Positions 34,301 through 44,982 of a stretch of DNA of 64,000 nucleotides are shown in pieces. Under the pieces are notes generated by a model. That model had not been told where the DNA came from, searched no databases, and worked only from the letters and a program-made list of their open reading frames with translations. Numbering within the stretch: position 1 is the first letter of the stretch; each line of letters begins with the position of its first letter. The DNA lies in the NCBI RefSeq assembly GCF_900090045.1, contig NC_041787.1, positions 1,074,001 through 1,138,000 of the forward strand. Reading direction: 5' to 3'. The position numbers were made by a program, and so were the translations under genes. This DNA comes from Plasmodium malariae. Taxonomy: Eukaryota; Apicomplexa; Aconoidasida; Haemosporida; Plasmodiidae.

Positions 34301-37300
34301 GAAGGAGTAGTGCACTTCTTATCTTTGCATTTGTTACCATCTGCATCTAGCTGTTTCTCTTTACTTTTTTTATTTTCCATTTTTTCCATTTTTTCCTTTT
34401 TTTCCATTTTTTCCTTTTTTGCCTTCTCAGTTATGTACTCACTCGAATTTGCGAACAAACTCATTTCAAATTTAACAAGTAAAGGATGGAAGAGAGTAAT
34501 AAAAATTAACTCCAACAAATGCGTGGGGTACTTGCATACACAGCATCGATCAATTAGTATATTACTTTGCTTTAACAAGAGCTCTAATAAAAGTTTCTTT
34601 TTATTTTGTACATCCTTTTGGAAGGGATTTCTATGTACATGTTCACCAAAAATGGAGGGGATAACATGAATTCTGATAATTGAATAAACGTACACCAGTT
34701 CCTCTTTACACAATTCTATATCGCTAATAATTTTTTCCGCAAATATAAATATTTCATCATCATTATCTTTGTTGTCGTCCACCGTGGGGGGTAACGAGGA
34801 ACAACCACTACATGGCCAAAAGCTGTTATGAATAAATTTATATTTATAAAAATTGAACTTGTCACAATAGTACTTAACATACATGTTGTCATTCTCGCAT
34901 TTTGCAGTTACACTGTTACGGTGCACATCGCTACTATGGACCCTATCGTTGTGTGCATTAGTAATCACCTTTTTTATTTCCAAATTCATTATTTTTCTGC
35001 TCAACACTTCATCATATTTCACATTGAAAAGAGTACAGGTAGTTCCCATAAAAGAGAGCATTAATATTATTTTTAATTTATCTTCTTTCTCTTCTTCCCT
35101 GTTCATATGTGCTATATATATAAGGCACTCATCATAGAGTAACTTCATCTCTTCATAAAAAAAAGAGAAATAATCATTACCATCATAATATTTCATTGTG
35201 TGCAGCTCATTCTTCTTTACATAACTGTAATCACTGTTATAATAGTTAAACAGATTCTTTGAATGGTTTTCCTTATTTGGATATATATATTCCAACGTAT
35301 CGACAAATAGTAGAAGCCTGTTAAATACATTGATATGAGAGCAACTGTGATTGTTTGGATCTGTACCTCTGTTATCAGAGCTGCATGGTTTATTGCCTTC
35401 ATTTCGATCTTCATGCTTAGGCTCTAGCGCTTGCTCATCCACATTATCTCTTCCATTAACACTACCATTTGTGCTAGTACTTGACATATCTACACTGTCC
35501 TCGACAGGGAACAAAAAAGTCCTTAACCTGTTCATATATTTTGCTATTACTTTCTTCATGCTTCTATGATCAAATAAGTCTACTAATCTATTTTTAAAAA
35601 TGTAAGAAAGAAGAAGGGAGAATAGTTCATTCGAATTATTTTCTTTTATAGATAAAACAAATTTGTCAGACTGTACCTCTTTCTGCTTTGCTATCATCAA
35701 GTGGAATAACCGCAAGTATCCATAAAAATGCAAGTGCTTATTAAAAGATAGGACTTCATTTAATCTTTCTAAAAACCTGTTCATCAAGCAGTTATTCTTA
35801 TTCTTATTATTATTATTATTATTATTATTATGCAACGAAATGAAAGTCCTCGTCTGATGACAACTTCGTTCACTCCTTTTTTTTACAGATAAACCACTTC
35901 TCACGTTTAAATCTCTACTTATGCTTAATATATTCTCAAAAAGGGTAAAATTTTCTAAAAAAAAATTGTCCTCAAATAAATCTAAAAATATGCAATAGGC
36001 CCTCATATCACCGAATAAATTTAAGTACGTGTTAAGTTTTATAATTATTTGTAACAGTAAAACTAAGTTTCCCCTTCTTCTGCTAATGGAAATGCTTTTT
36101 ACCTTTTTTATTATGTTTACAAGAACTCTGTGCATGTATGCGTTTGTTTTGTCACTAGCCCACTCGCCCCCATTTTTGGCGGACTCCACAGGGTGATATC
36201 TCTGTGTGTGGCTACTGGCTCTTTGTTTGCTACTGATGACTGTTTGTATGCTACCACTGGCCCGTTGTATGCTACCGCTGGCCCGTTGTATGCTACCGCT
36301 GGCCCGTTGTATGCTATCGCTGGCCCGTTGTATGCTACCTCTGATCCTGCCCGTTAAGCCACCTTTCCCATCCAGTAGATGCATTGCCTCAAGAACACTC
36401 TCAAAAATTATCCTTACATTAACGTGAAAAAGAGTTATTCGATCCAGGCAAATCATAAACTTCTTCACATAATAGATAGAGTCCTTTTTTAAAATTTTCG
36501 AAATGATGAAATTCCTTACTCGAAGTTCATAAAAGGGTAAATCTCCTTTAACAAATAAAGTCGGTTTCACTATTTCTACAAAAAAAATATGAAATAAAAA
36601 ACTATCACTCATACTATTTAGAAGAACATGAATAAGAATTTGTTCCTTCTTTATTTCCATTATGTCTACTCTTTGAACATCTTTACGTATTTCTATTTGG
36701 CTGTTTTCATAGCTAATTAAATTAGAAAGAGAAAAACGACTGACCGTATTATTATTATGAATTAATAGTAACCATATAAGGTACTCAACTAATCGAAGTA
36801 TTATATATTCGGAGTAGTAGTAAAAGTTTATTCTTCTCTCTTTTTTATTGCTGCCCATTGTGCAACACTTAAATATGTAATAATCCAATTCATCGAAGAA
36901 TGGATTGTGCTGGGGGTTCGTGTTCCCTTCATCCCCTTTGCACGTCCCATCGTGCACGTCATCACACACATTATCATACTTCTCATCATATTTCTCACCA
37001 TCGCCTGCCGCTTCCACGTATCCACAGTACGACCGTTCATACCTTCCCCTTATCGAGTTGACTATCGATAAAATATCAACCATTTTGGACCAATTCATTT
37101 TTAGTAGATGCACAGAAAAATTTTGAATGCATCTTAATATGCACTCATACAAATTCCATAATTCTATAAAAAGACATACATCCTTACTACAATTAATATC
37201 TTCACAAAGGGTTATAATATGATTAAATATAAAAATTATCTTCTTTAGTGCTCCTTCATTTGTGTAAGATTCATTATATAGTAACAGAAGGTACCTAGTA

Positions 37301-38988
37301 TCATGGATGTAGGCTCTTCTTACAAAATTTTCATTATATATATAGTCTATATATAAAACAAGGAAATTATAAATATCATTTAATAAGTACACATCCGTTT
37401 TGTTATCGTCCATGTGGTACATGCTTGAGAAACATGTCGTATAAACATCGAACACAGGGTCTTTCTTCTTCCCACGGTTCTCCCTCTTCGTTTCGTCGAT
37501 ACTCTTGCCACTATGCTCTCCGCTAACCTTACCACTATGCTCTCCGCTAACCTTGCCACTATGCTCTCCGCTAACCTTACCACTATGCTCTCCGCTAACT
37601 TTGCCACTATCCTCTCCGCTAACCTTACCACTATCCTCTCCGCTAACCTTACCACTATCCTCTCCGCTAACCTTACCACTATCCTCTCCGCTAACCTTAC
37701 CACTATCCTCTCCGCTAACCTTGCCACTATCCTCTCCGCTAACCTTACTGCTCGTCTTCTTCTCCCTGACGGTCATTGGACTTTGATTCGTATTTCCCCC
37801 ATTGCTCTCGTTTCCTTCATGATTCCTCTTCAAAAAAGCCGAGATGTAATCATATCTTTTATTACTCCCAATGAAAAAGAACATTATCCTGACGACACTA
37901 ATACAACATTTTTCAAACTCGCTTCTAGTGAAAACATATTCCTTCACCGCAAAGCAGAAATCTTTGATTAGAATTTTTCTCATTTCTTTATCGTTGATAA
38001 AAATGAGTAGGTACATGATTTCATTTACTAGCTCTTTTGTGTACATGTTGTATGGGCTACTATTAAGAGAGGGGTCATAGTGATCGCCAAAATAATCATT
38101 TACCATCTTTATTCTTACTTCCTTCATGTGGATTACTTTTTTTTTTTCTGCTACGAAAATGAATAAACTACAGAGGTGCTTGAAATTTAAATCAGAATTT
38201 TTCATAATTTTTTTATATGATGAGGAAAAGTCATCCTCTATGTTGGCTTCTCCTTCACGCACACTATTTTGCACAGTGTGAATGTTATGCTGCCTTGTGA
38301 ATAAATCAATAACACTACTACTTCTTTCCTTTTTGTTGTCAATGTATCCTCCTTCGAAAGTAAACAAAGTATCATCATTACATTCCTTTTGATGAGCAAA
38401 AATAGTTTTCGCCTTTTTACAACAAATGTATTTCTTATTATCCTCCTTTACGTCCTCTTCTACTTTGTCTCTTAAACATTTTAACAAAAAAGTACAAGCA
38501 CAAAATTGTTTTTCCTTCTCCTTCTGTTCTTCTTCTATCAGCAGAAGTATATTTCCCATAATGCTCACTAAATTGTCAATCAAAGTTTCATTTACTTTTA
38601 TTAGTTCGTATAACCATGCAACATCTAGACTCAGTAAACTTCTACTACGGAATGTGCTGAACAGACTTTCTAAAAACACTATTGGAATTCTTAAGTGTGC
38701 ATATGGTTGATCCGTTCCTTTTACTGCTTCCCCGTTTGTTCCCCCTTTTGCTACTCCCCCTTTTGCTACTCCCCCTTTTGCTGCACCAGCTGTTACTTCA
38801 TTGGTAATGTAATAATTTATCCGTACGGCTAGCTTATATTTATCCACACTGTTCATCAGTAACAGTGTAAAATCAGAAAACAAATGCTTCAGTATGTCCT
38901 CCTGACCCTCTCCTTGTTTTACACTACTATGCGCGAAGTTCAGTAGTATGTGAAAAGCTTGTTCCTCTTCTTCCTTCTCTTGAGCCAT
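31372..38988 (-). CDS. TRM3: TRM3/TARBP1-type SpoU tRNA 2'-O-ribose methyltransferase
   Basis: A single exon of 2538 aa. The catalytic SPOUT domain is the last 160 residues: motif 1 LIDKIPNLAGLCRSCEIF (with the N-x-x-G-x-x-R signature), motif 2 SILILGDEKEGIP, motif 3 IPSQGIIRSLNVHVSAAI. These match human TARBP1 and yeast Trm3, which methylate G18 of tRNAs, and the long helical N-terminal region is also typical of that subfamily. The protein is much larger than TARBP1 (about 1600 aa), mostly through Asn/Lys/Ser-rich inserts and two in-frame minisatellites. The many bacterial-like names for SpoU proteins (rRNA methyltransferase) would be less precise. It is divergently arranged with the small ORF and CPW-WPC gene to its right. 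Confidence 0.92.
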   Translation of the reverse strand: MAQEKEEEEQAFHILLNFAHSSVKQGEGQEDILKHLFSDFTLLLMNSVDKYKLAVRINYYITNEVTAGAAKGGVAKGGVAKGGTNGEAVKGTDQPYAHLRIPIVFLESLFSTFRSRSLLSLDVAWLYELIKVNETLIDNLVSIMGNILLLIEEEQKEKEKQFCACTFLLKCLRDKVEEDVKEDNKKYICCKKAKTIFAHQKECNDDTLFTFEGGYIDNKKERSSSVIDLFTRQHNIHTVQNSVREGEANIEDDFSSSYKKIMKNSDLNFKHLCSLFIFVAEKKKVIHMKEVRIKMVNDYFGDHYDPSLNSSPYNMYTKELVNEIMYLLIFINDKEMRKILIKDFCFAVKEYVFTRSEFEKCCISVVRIMFFFIGSNKRYDYISAFLKRNHEGNESNGGNTNQSPMTVREKKTSSKVSGEDSGKVSGEDSGKVSGEDSGKVSGEDSGKVSGEDSGKVSGEDSGKVSGEHSGKVSGEHSGKVSGEHSGKVSGEHSGKSIDETKRENRGKKKDPVFDVYTTCFSSMYHMDDNKTDVYLLNDIYNFLVLYIDYIYNENFVRRAYIHDTRYLLLLYNESYTNEGALKKIIFIFNHIITLCEDINCSKDVCLFIELWNLYECILRCIQNFSVHLLKMNWSKMVDILSIVNSIRGRYERSYCGYVEAAGDGEKYDEKYDNVCDDVHDGTCKGDEGNTNPQHNPFFDELDYYIFKCCTMGSNKKERRINFYYYSEYIILRLVEYLIWLLLIHNNNTVSRFSLSNLISYENSQIEIRKDVQRVDIMEIKKEQILIHVLLNSMSDSFLFHIFFVEIVKPTLFVKGDLPFYELRVRNFIISKILKKDSIYYVKKFMICLDRITLFHVNVRIIFESVLEAMHLLDGKGGLTGRIRGSIQRASDSIQRASGSIQRASGSIQRASGSIQTVISSKQRASSHTQRYHPVESAKNGGEWASDKTNAYMHRVLVNIIKKVKSISISRRRGNLVLLLQIIIKLNTYLNLFGDMRAYCIFLDLFEDNFFLENFTLFENILSISRDLNVRSGLSVKKRSERSCHQTRTFISLHNNNNNNNNKNKNNCLMNRFLERLNEVLSFNKHLHFYGYLRLFHLMIAKQKEVQSDKFVLSIKENNSNELFSLLLSYIFKNRLVDLFDHRSMKKVIAKYMNRLRTFLFPVEDSVDMSSTSTNGSVNGRDNVDEQALEPKHEDRNEGNKPCSSDNRGTDPNNHSCSHINVFNRLLLFVDTLEYIYPNKENHSKNLFNYYNSDYSYVKKNELHTMKYYDGNDYFSFFYEEMKLLYDECLIYIAHMNREEEKEDKLKIILMLSFMGTTCTLFNVKYDEVLSRKIMNLEIKKVITNAHNDRVHSSDVHRNSVTAKCENDNMYVKYYCDKFNFYKYKFIHNSFWPCSGCSSLPPTVDDNKDNDDEIFIFAEKIISDIELCKEELVYVYSIIRIHVIPSIFGEHVHRNPFQKDVQNKKKLLLELLLKQSNILIDRCCVCKYPTHLLELIFITLFHPLLVKFEMSLFANSSEYITEKAKKEKMEKKEKMEKMENKKSKEKQLDADGNKCKDKKCTTPSSSKRVKNEPEEESTPSLLLNQVEKILDDSKSKLSVSRSILIPFLTSFFYIIIEYDDIIYVKKEYIYKFISLIVDILMYKEYVLTDCKRSFTNDSFKIKKGHIHLNTFLNEKICSYLLSKIQRNEEIIFPLSLYEIHHTSVFLRILALMFLINLFRMLEQKYLCYNKLHLSVFSKEDKISFHRKRNVVMCMYEGILECILKRVDNVHVCGVVANGRRGKDRRGNIRNVTEKRGNDRSSCSDEKRNNQEGRAVGSASGKANNLTPLPSSNGHNIQMRGLQALCCLSKYFKYLKKCKRKKIIKYVNELLHYDNLNNTRQYLELFCYSICNSSFVLLYPHLIKNLKDKDSSMQLIVSSLMTCSYIFLKTKFSHYSFRQLHYNSFASVCLLRKKKGNISSSGSNGKSNLLAIRRKGKWKYKWKEKGKGKGLEKNNKQIKHIISEIVKKSKNDKDAIMERCAQIKQRGEDMNSSGGTRRRSKNFLKIGQKNGKGKDILRKYDKGEEYFINQKEERVQSKSQAQINYFYSKYICICLKNLFHEIVCLCCSHTALIRSIAQLILYKFLKNKIGEISLNSFFLCTYKYIKYNKDCKRVREKIKTQFNKWNSFLFEDIHILLPAYNYSYSYFDEDMNHENKNSFAHILFNNELVPSFTFIETLKKMVQQEMTSIIYNIDLEKEKEKKEEKHKQEKNEENISKYDNRLSYYLPLIILNEVYEKNARLVVMNGGVQEGHQRNYLACERRIRSREKEREIIIGEVMKKSSMEVVKEQYNTDEMEEQQNTKSSNNSNPNNIERAFEKNKKNYQKKFDPLTNIIEVNNEFRKNYSKRKKNSLIVIASLIDKIPNLAGLCRSCEIFNVKKLFFNNINIVRNFEFQKISSTANKWVNIKELKKKDIINYILKKKKKYSVIGLEQTHCSQNLQDFIFPQKSILILGDEKEGIPSSILLLLHHCIEIPSQGIIRSLNVHVSAAITIYEYFKQHL
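36235..36350. repeat. 21-bp coding minisatellite encoding SIQRASG
   Basis: About five copies of TTGTATGCTACCGCTGGCCC(G), read on minus as SIQRASG/D heptapeptides in the TRM3-like protein. Confidence 0.9.
37505..37750. repeat. 24-bp coding minisatellite encoding GEDSGKVS
   Basis: About ten copies of CCACTATCCTCTCCGCTAACC(TTA), read on minus as GEDSGKVS. The first four copies on plus carry GEHSGKVS, so variants are clustered by position. Confidence 0.93.
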
Positions 38989-39424
38989 GGTGCCATAAAA
39001 AAATGGGAAAAATGGGATTACGCTTTCTGGAAGCTACATAGGTTACAAATTAAAACAAACAGAATTAAATTTGAATTAAAACAAATTAGGTTAAACGAAT
39101 TAAGTTAAAAACAAAATAAATTAAAATTAAAGAATATTCAATTTTTTCTCTTTGTTCTTCCTGTTCTTTAGGTTATTTGTTTTTCTTTCTCCCACTGTAC
39201 ATAACTGTTCAGAATTCTTTGCAAGAAATTTTAGAACATGCAAAAATTGGCTAGTTACGTTACAAAGCAAACAAAAAACTATAAGATAAAAAATAATAAT
39301 ATATGTCAGTTCATCCAATCCATGAGCACATTTAACTTGTATCATGAAAATTATTTTAACTTTTGAGTTATTCCATGTGGGCATCGTTTAAATATATAGA
39401 TGAATGAATTTTCTACATTTTCTA

Positions 39425-39466
<42 letters not shown>

Positions 39467-40279
39467 CTTTACATTCCCCTGATGTATTTTATGGTATATA
39501 TGCATCCTCCTATTCTTTCCACTGTCAATGAGAAATTGTCAGTAAATGAGCCTTAAAATATGTTGTTCAATTAAAAGGGGGCTACAAAACCGAGGAGAGG
39601 GTTAAGTACCCAGTGTTCCATTAAACAATACAGATACATATATACACACGTACGTATATGTGTATATAAATGAGTACAAACACTTAAGTATGTATACGTA
39701 TGTATACTCACATATATATACATGCACATATCGTCATGTTAATCCCTCAAGAGAGCTAAAAACCGGTCAAATGGGAGAAGTAACTACATCACTATACACA
39801 ATTGAACAAGAGACTGCACATTTTAAAATTTTTAAAAATGATAGTTCCATTTTATAATTTTAAGGGTGTAATAATGTATAGTTAAAAGACTGAACCACGA
39901 TGCTGCTGCAACCTAATAATTTATTGCAATACCAACGAAATACATTTTGAAGAAAATTATTTTTTATAAAATGAACTTTTTTCTTATTTTTTTTTATTAT
40001 TTAATTTACATTAACTATTTGACTTCATCTATTTCTGAATTTATTTTTACTCATACAATACCTGTTCTTGTATCATGTTAATGTTTAAGTAGTATTTATT
40101 TATTAACTTTTTATAAAGACATATCTCGAATGTTCATATATTTGTTCCTTCGTCTACTTCCAAATTTTGACTATTAATTAGTTCTAGTCCTTTCTTATGA
40201 TATTATAATATTTTTTATTTCAAGCAGCTTTCTATTTTTCTCTTTTTTCTAGTAAACCTTTTTTAAATTAGCTAGCTCA

Positions 40280-40317
<38 letters not shown>

Positions 40318-40892
40318 GAGAATAAAAAGAAATAGAAAAAGAGAATAAAAAGAAATAGAAAAAGAGAATAAAAAGAAAAAGAGATTAAAAAGAGAATACA
40401 TTACGCTCCTAAAATATACAACAGATAATTTTTGTCTGTCTATTTGTGCTTTTTCTTAAAGACCAACAGGTGTACTTACACACTTCAACTCTTTACGTAA
40501 TTCACATTTCGTATTTCTTTTTTGACAAATTTGAATTAAAAAAAAAGGAAAAGAAAAAAAAAAAAAAAAAAAGAACAAAACAAAACAAAACAAACAACAT
40601 AGAAGAGTAACAAAGATGAGTAACAAAAAAAACAGCAAAAAAACAATTACCCCATGTTTGTACTTGAGCAATACACGAAACCCTACATTTTGCAGTTCCC
40701 TTTTTTGGAAAATTTTTTATTTAAAAAATGAAATAAACTAATTAATCTTGAAGCTGCTAAAGATAACTCTTTTTTTTTTTTTCTTTTTTTTATTTTGGCC
40801 TTAATTTTACCCTTTCATTAATCCATAAAAGTTGTATTCTTTTAGGCGTTTTACATGTATTTTATAAACATATAAATATATACATACTTACA

Positions 40893-40940
<48 letters not shown>

Positions 40941-40977
40941 TTTTGCCCTAAAAACGTTAGTCTCTTTCTACAAAAAC
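38989..40977. other. Divergent intergenic region before the CPW-WPC gene
   Basis: Holds the small minus ORF at 39127-39384, a 46-bp poly(T) near 39429-39466, a purine-rich AAAAAGAGAATAAAAAGAAAT array (about 40280-40395), and exon-like pieces: a plus-strand open segment at 39735-39857 and minus-strand segments near 40484-40520 and 40683-40730. None could be joined into a gene. Confidence 0.5.
39127..39384 (-). CDS. Small single-helix membrane protein (hypothetical)
   Basis: An 85-aa ATG frame: MPTWNNSKVKIIFM start, one clear hydrophobic helix at about 28-46 (YIIIFYLIVFCLLCN), a helical middle (FLHVLKFLAKNSEQL) and a basic Asn/Lys tail. Composition and codon choice look like genuine Plasmodium protein and no repeat explains the frame. 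It lies about 140 bp upstream of the TRM3-like start on the same strand. It could also be a 5' exon or upstream ORF of that transcript. Family not recognised. Confidence 0.45.
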   Translation of the reverse strand: MPTWNNSKVKIIFMIQVKCAHGLDELTYIIIFYLIVFCLLCNVTSQFLHVLKFLAKNSEQLCTVGERKTNNLKNRKNKEKKLNIL

Positions 40978-41466
40978 ATGTTCCACATTCTTTTTTTTCT
41001 TCTTTTTTCTCTGTCTGCAATTATGAAAGGTTTTTTCTAAAAAAAAAAGGATGAAGTATAACTCTTTTTTTTTTTTTTTTTTTTTCCCTTATGCATACAA
41101 ACATGCAGATGTACACACATGTATACCCATGTATACACGCAAAACATCATTAATTAAATAAACATATTGTTATTAAAAAAATACGAAGCAACACTTTTAT
41201 TTCCGTTTCAGCTCTTACTACTCATAATAGAGCAATTTGTCATAGGGATTATTCGTATAAAATTTGCATTTCTTATATTTCCTTGCATATACGTAAATAT
41301 GTGTAAACAGTGTGGTATCCGATAAGACTGTGGGTTTACATATTCGTGCGCTTAAGCATATGCACATAGGCATATTCATACACATGTTCATGTACATGCA
41401 CATACACGTAAGTGTAAGTATAAGTGTGCATTTAGTTCTTTACCTCAAAACAAAAGAACAAAAAAT

Positions 41467-41499
<33 letters not shown>

Positions 41500-42078
41500 A
41501 CGAAGACATAACTGTGCAGAAGGTATCACAAAAACAAGTGAATTAACCAAGGAGGAAAAAGCTCCAAATTTATATGATCACTTTGTTTAACTTTACATCT
41601 CTACGTACGTTTTACTCACATTTGCGCTTTTTTTTTTTTTTTAAATAAAGGATGGTCAAAATCGAGCATATCAGACGAATGCGTATCTCCCCCATCATAT
41701 AGAGGACCCTGTCCTCGCTTTCTGCAAATAGAACATGAAACAAAAAAAAAAAAATTGCTGGAAGAGCAGTGCAATATTTTTTGGTTATATGCACATAATA
41801 TACATACATGCGGATACATGCAGATACATAAAGATGCAGTTAATATGGTCCACCTTAACATAGAATCTAGATTACTTTGTTCCAATTTTACTATGTTTTT
41901 CCTTTATTATTCTTAAAAGGCCTTCTTTAGTTCAATGTAAAAAAAATTATTCTCATCAGTGTCCCAACAACTGGGTACCAGAGGATGATACGAACTGCCG
42001 CCCACTTGCAACGTATGAAGGTGAAAAAAAAAAAAAAAATAGGAAAATGAATAATGAAAAATTTATACTACATACTGT

Positions 42079-42130
<52 letters not shown>

Positions 42131-44982
42131 CAGACATATATATGTGTACACACTACTATGGCAAAATAACAGGAACATGTTTACTTTCTCACGACTTTTC
42201 AAACATGACCGATGAGCAAAAAGAAATATGGAGCAACAAGTGTGCAACCGACTGGCCATGCAAAGTTATACCAAGAGCACTATCAGCTACATAAAAAATA
42301 TGCATATGTATCCACACACATACATACACCAGCATACGCTCATACGTACATACACACCCACATACCTGCGCACATACGCGAGATGTTCTCCTGGACTCAT
42401 GTTTATTTATGCATACCTACTTTCAAGGAAAAATGCAAAAAGGATTATTCCAAGCTTTGCCCCCAAGTATTATTAAACGAAAAATAATAATTAAACAAAC
42501 CCCAGTGCAACAACGAAAATTTTTTAAATTCTAATTTATGCATATGTTGTTAACACTCTTTTATTATGTATCAAATTTGTTTAATTTATCAAATTTGTTT
42601 AATTTATCTAATTTGTCTAATTTATCTAATTTGTCTAATTTATCTAATTTATCTAATTTATCTAATTTATCTAATTTATCTAATTTATATAATTTATCTA
42701 ATTTATCTAATTTATCTAATTTATCTAATTTATATTATTTATCTAATTTATCTAATTTGTCTAATTTATCTAATTTGTCTAATTTATCTAATTTGTCTAA
42801 TTTATCTAATTTGTCTAATTTATCTAATTTATCTAATTTATCTAATTTGTCTAATTTATCTAATTTGTCTAATTTATGTATTTTTTTTTTTTCTTTTTTA
42901 GGAGTGGACTAAAAATAGTAACTTCTGTTAAAATGTTATTTAACTAAATGCATAAGTAGTTGAATTTTTCTTTTTTCTTTCGTCTTTTCTTTTCCTTCTT
43001 CTATGTCTTTCTCATTTTTTCCTTTTCTTTTTTATTTCTCGTTTGATTTACCTGCCCAAATCAGGCGATGGGACTTGTTCTGCCCCCATAAAATATTCTG
43101 GGCCTTGTTTGCCGAGAGCGTCTCTACATACGCTTGATAAGGATATGAAAGTAAATTACAATCAGGGGAGGGCATGCTGCCACATGCACATATGTATAAG
43201 TATGTGTATATATATTCATTTATTTGTTTGATTCGATAAAAAATGATTAAAATTTTTTTTTTATTCTCCTATACTGCTCATTACATTTAGGAGTCCTTTG
43301 AAAAATTATGCAAATTAGATTTTCCCTGTTTGAAGGAATGCAAAATAGATAACCAGGACGTAATCATATATAATAGGAAAAAGGGCTTCAATGACCACTT
43401 GGGCCCATATTTCTTTCGATAAAAAAATATACGCACGTATAAACATGCGTATACATGTGTGCATGCACATATCTATATAAATCTCTATCTATATATATAC
43501 ATACATATATATATATCTATATATATATATGCACGTACGTGTATCTCTTTTTGTGTGTGCATTTTTGGTAGCCTTGTCCAAAAAATTGGATTCTGAAATC
43601 GGACGAATCGGGAAACCCCATCAGTTGCTTGCCGCCTGATAATTACTCAGGACCATGTGACGAACACTCCAATTTTACTGGTAGCTTTGCACATTAAAGG
43701 TGTGTCAGGGGGTCATTATGTTTACAAGTATATATATATGTATGCGTGTGTAATTATTTATATTGTGAGTGCACATATACAACCCCGCGCAACGTGTGCA
43801 ATTTCTTTTCTAAGGCCTTAATATAGATTCAAAGGAAAGCATAGCGTATGAGTGCGACGTGCAGTGGCCTTGTGCTGAAGGTAAGAGGAGATAATTCGTA
43901 AATTCATAAATTTGCACTAATAATTAGCTAGAAAAATTCTCTGAAATTTCGCTGAAAATTCATCAAATTGACAAAACGTAGCAAATACTCTACGAATACA
44001 TGCTATAATTCACTTTAGCATGTATCCATTTCCACAGCTAATTTTTTTTCTTCTTTCTGCTTAGAATGGTTATCTTCTTTTTTTTGTATTTTTTTGATAT
44101 ATATAATTGTTAACATATTTTATTTATAGAAACTTCTAATTTAATTAATTACGAGGAGCTTTGTCCGGAAAATTGGACACAGAGTCAAAAGGTAATAGAG
44201 AAAACAAATACCCACACATAAGCCCACATATATATGGTCTACATAATAAAAAAAAATTTTTTTGATCGCAACCTTTGTAATTTTAAGACTGCAAAAATGA
44301 TGTTACGTGTTATTTCACATTTTCTTTAATTCTGTTATATTTCCAAATTCCTTATAATGTTTTAAATTACAATTCGTTCATAATACACAAATTTTTTTTT
44401 TTTTTTTTTTATTCTCATTTTCTTAGTATTGCGTTGCCCCTCAGAATTATATGGGCCCATGTTCAAAAAAAAAATTATTTGAATCGTTCAGGAAAGAAAC
44501 AAAGAAAGCATACGCAGAAGAATGCAACAGTTAAACTTTTTCTTTTTTTTTAAATAAAATCTTTAGAAGATCCTTATTACGAATGTGCACGATATTCATT
44601 TTATTCCTTTTATTTTATTTTTATCTGTTTGTTTTTTTTTTTTTCTGTATTTTCACTATTTTTTTACTGTTTTTCCTTTTTTAGTTGAATGGCCCCTGTT
44701 TAAAAAGAGCATATCAAAAAATTTTCCAAAAAGTTCAAGTACGAAAACAAAATTTCAAGCATTATGTCCTTAAAAATAAATTGAACTGATCTGAATTTAT
44801 ATGAAATTATTTTATTTTATTTTATTTTTTTTTTTTAACTCATGTTCTGTTTAAATAATAATGTATCTTCTTTTTATTTTTAATTAATATATGAACATAT
44901 ACTAGCTTTAAGAAAAGGAAAATATAAATTTGGAGCAGTAGAGCCAATTACAGGCGAAGTTGTTTCGGGAAATGCTGAATAA
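40978..44982 (+). CDS. CPW-WPC family protein, 15 exons
   Basis: Exons: 40978-41029, 41212-41292, 41651-41783, 41920-42020, 42173-42264, 42428-42466, 42902-42917, 43065-43150, 43291-43359, 43572-43680, 43815-43880, 44130-44191, 44427-44529, 44685-44738 and 44906-44982. All phases agree; the product is 379 aa. Exon 1 encodes a signal peptide (MFHILFFLLFSLSA). Five CPW-WPC modules follow, e.g. YSHQCPNNWVP...CATDWPC, CPQEWTKNSDGTCSAP...YSGPC...LDFPC, CPKNWIL...NYSGPC...VQWPC and CPENWTQ...NYMGPC...IEWP. The first module lacks the usual CP before its Trp. Weaker points are the exon 1 donor (GTTTTT), the exon 5 donor (GTTATA) and the last intron, where GTACGA was preferred. Family members are secreted proteins made in zygotes and ookinetes, with transcripts stored in female gametocytes. 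Confidence 0.85.
42574..42880. repeat. 9-bp minisatellite ATCTAATTT in CPW-WPC intron 6
   Basis: About 34 copies with TTTGTCT and TTTATCT variants occupy most of the intron 42467-42901. The unit is divisible by three, so long SNL or LIY frames appear, but they are not exons. Confidence 0.95.

Noticed and set aside
42538..42912. SNL-repeat and LIY-repeat open frames
   Set aside because: They lie inside intron 6 of the CPW-WPC gene and are the 9-bp repeat read through.
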